A stretch of 6,205 nucleotides of DNA, taken from NCBI GenBank assembly GCA_905211485.1, contig CAJMAW010000162.1, positions 1 to 6,205 on the forward strand. Direction: 5' to 3'. The notes below the pieces were generated by a model, which made no database searches, was not told where the DNA came from, and saw nothing but the letters and a program-made list of their open reading frames with translations. The position numbers and the translations under genes were made by a program. Below are positions 4,767-6,205 of this stretch, piece by piece. Positions within the stretch are counted from its first letter, which is position 1, and every line of letters begins with the position of its first letter. The DNA is from an uncultured Lentisphaeria bacterium. GTDB taxonomy: Bacteria > Verrucomicrobiota > Lentisphaeria > Victivallales > UBA1829.

Positions 4767-6205
4767 TCAGCTGAAATCCAGAGACTCCCACTTTTTCTCA
4801 AGCACGGCGGGAGAGGATTTGAGCGGGCCCTTCAGTTCAGGCGTATACGCCGCGATTCTGGCCTCCTCCAGCAGCAGGAAGTATTCCCGGAAGGATTCGT
4901 TCCGCTGTTCCCATCCGGGAGAACTTTCCGCCAGCAGACGGAATTTCCGGAGATACGGCGTAACGGCTTCCCCCTTGGCTTCGTCCTTCGCCGGAGAGGA
5001 GTTGACCGCACGCTCCAGACGCAGATTCAGAGAACGGAAATAACGGACATAATTCTCCACGGCCTGCGGAGTTTTCAAAAAGCCATTCCGGAAAAGGAAA
5101 TCCATCTGTTCCCGGACATCCATCCCGGTAAAGGAATCCTCCGGGATTTTTTCCAGCGTCTTCGCCAGGGAGGCGTGGAGTTCCAGAATCCGTGAAAGGA
5201 GTCTCATGCGCTCCGAAACGATTCCTGCGAGTCCGTCGCGCGAGTTTTCGAGAAGCGATTCCCATGTTTCCGCGGAACGGATTTCCCATGGATCCCTGCC
5301 AAAAGATTCAAAAACGGCACTTTGAAGCAGATCCTCCCGCCAGTCGGAATAAGCGGAGAAGAAAGTTCTCTCCATATTCTTTCCGGGCGACTTCAAAATC
5401 GAGCGGAGATGCCGGATCAGCGGAGCAAAGGAAAGCGAATAAAGACGGAAAAGCCCTTTGCGGTGACTGGCCTGCGCATCGCCTCGCTTCAGGAACAGCA
5501 CACGGCCGACAGCTTCTTCCGATTCCTCCGTCAATGCCAGCCAGGCTTTTTTCCCGTTTCCGGAAGGCAGTTCGATCCATTCGGGCATGCTTCCTCCGGG
5601 GCAGGTCTTCCAGCCGGAAAGAGACCACTCCCCCGCGGTTTTGATCCCGGGGGAAAGACGGTTCGGGATTTCCTTTTCCGGGGGATAGTCCAGAAGGATC
5701 TTCCGGACTTCCCCGTGTGCTCCGGTCAGGGCAAGTTTCATCCTGAGATATCCCGGCAGTTCCGGAGAATCAAAACAAGAGGGGGACAGAGACGTCCCGT
5801 AATTTTCATTCAGAAATTCGCAGAGCGCCTCCGGGAAAGGCTGCCCTGTAAAGATCTCCCCTTCCCGGAACGCCCGCAGCAGAGCCTCCGCACAGTCGGA
5901 GAGCGGATTCAGTTCCCTGCGCACGGCCTTCGGAAGCGAGCGCAGATAAAATTCCGCCTTCCACAGAAGAAAACCCGGAACCAGATAATCGGGAAAGTGA
6001 CGGTCCGGAAGATTCAGACGGTCCTCCGGAATGAAGACGGTGATCCCGTCATTTTCCTCCCCGGGATCAAAAACATAGGAAAGACGCATGGATTCGCCGC
6101 AGGAAACAATCCGGTCCGGGAACTCGGCCGCTTCCGGGATCCGGGCTCCGGGACAGAGGATATCTTGCTGCGCAGGAGTGTAATCCCGGCGGGAGGCACG
6201 CCAGT
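4767..6205 (-). CDS. hrpA: ATP-dependent RNA helicase HrpA, C-terminal part (5'-truncated by window edge)
   Basis: The frame is open from the right edge (first full codon at 6203) to TGA at 4769-4767, giving 478 residues of a protein that is normally about 1,200-1,300 long. The fragment opens with a WRASRRDY stretch and, around its residues 40-60, has LSYVFDPGEENDGITVFIP, the hallmark of the HrpA C-terminal domain (DUF3418). YLVPGFLLWKAEFYLRSLPK follows. Near the end LLEEARIAAYTPEL and VLEKKWESL match the family's conserved terminal segment, so the C-terminus is intact. The DEAH helicase motifs lie outside the window and cannot be checked. Internal methionines, such as the one at 6089, are not the start: homology continues upstream of it. 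In E. coli, HrpA is a DEAH-box helicase acting in RNA processing and translation. No promoter or terminator is visible; the transporter gene follows after 110 bp. Confidence 0.9.
   Translation of the reverse strand, partial: WRASRRDYTPAQQDILCPGARIPEAAEFPDRIVSCGESMRLSYVFDPGEENDGITVFIPEDRLNLPDRHFPDYLVPGFLLWKAEFYLRSLPKAVRRELNPLSDCAEALLRAFREGEIFTGQPFPEALCEFLNENYGTSLSPSCFDSPELPGYLRMKLALTGAHGEVRKILLDYPPEKEIPNRLSPGIKTAGEWSLSGWKTCPGGSMPEWIELPSGNGKKAWLALTEESEEAVGRVLFLKRGDAQASHRKGLFRLYSLSFAPLIRHLRSILKSPGKNMERTFFSAYSDWREDLLQSAVFESFGRDPWEIRSAETWESLLENSRDGLAGIVSERMRLLSRILELHASLAKTLEKIPEDSFTGMDVREQMDFLFRNGFLKTPQAVENYVRYFRSLNLRLERAVNSSPAKDEAKGEAVTPYLRKFRLLAESSPGWEQRNESFREYFLLLEEARIAAYTPELKGPLKSSPAVLEKKWESLDFS

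Noticed and set aside
4767..6089. Treating the 440-residue frame from ATG 6089 as a complete stand-alone gene
   Set aside because: The frame stays open to the window edge, and the upstream residues continue the HrpA C-terminal domain match, so the ATG is an internal methionine.

Overview
This 6.2-kb window comes from a fairly GC-rich bacterium. All five supported protein-coding genes lie on the minus strand, so the order of transcription is right to left. Every start visible in the window has a strong purine-rich Shine-Dalgarno sequence (AAGGAG or GGAGGA) about 8-10 nt upstream. Two neighbouring Gfo/Idh/MocA oxidoreductases, a GntR regulator with a LacI-like sensor domain and a long HrpA helicase would fit a Lentisphaerota/Victivallales-type or related PVC-group heterotroph. 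That assignment rests on gene content from memory and is tentative.

Layout in transcription order: (1) 6205-4767, the C-terminal third or so of an ATP-dependent RNA helicase HrpA, whose start lies outside the window. (2) 4656-3529, a ten-segment EamA/DMT-superfamily membrane transporter with an unusual histidine-rich, internally duplicated C-terminal tail. (3) 3528-3253, an AT-rich control region holding a likely terminator for the transporter, followed by a sigma70-type promoter whose spacer contains a perfect TGACTAGTCA palindrome. (4) 3252-2251, a GntR-family repressor-like regulator with a sugar-sensor-type effector domain, followed by a terminator-like hairpin. (5) 2250-1835, a 416-bp non-coding stretch with several inverted repeats and an in-frame array of GAATG words just before the next gene. 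(6) 1834-758, a complete Gfo/Idh/MocA oxidoreductase. (7) 622-1, the N-terminal part of a second, divergent Gfo/Idh/MocA protein, cut by the window edge.

The regulator and the two oxidoreductases probably belong to one carbohydrate-related locus. The regulator has its own promoter, with a palindrome that could serve for autoregulation, and the oxidoreductases are separated from it by terminator-like structures. hrpA and the transporter look like ordinary neighbours with no obvious link to the sugar genes. I see no RNA genes, mobile elements, CRISPR arrays or integrase/attachment sites. Nothing here amounts to a convincing new defence or mobile system. The most distinctive items are the duplicated histidine-rich tail, the palindrome inside the gntR promoter, and the repeat array/short overlapping ORF before the first oxidoreductase.
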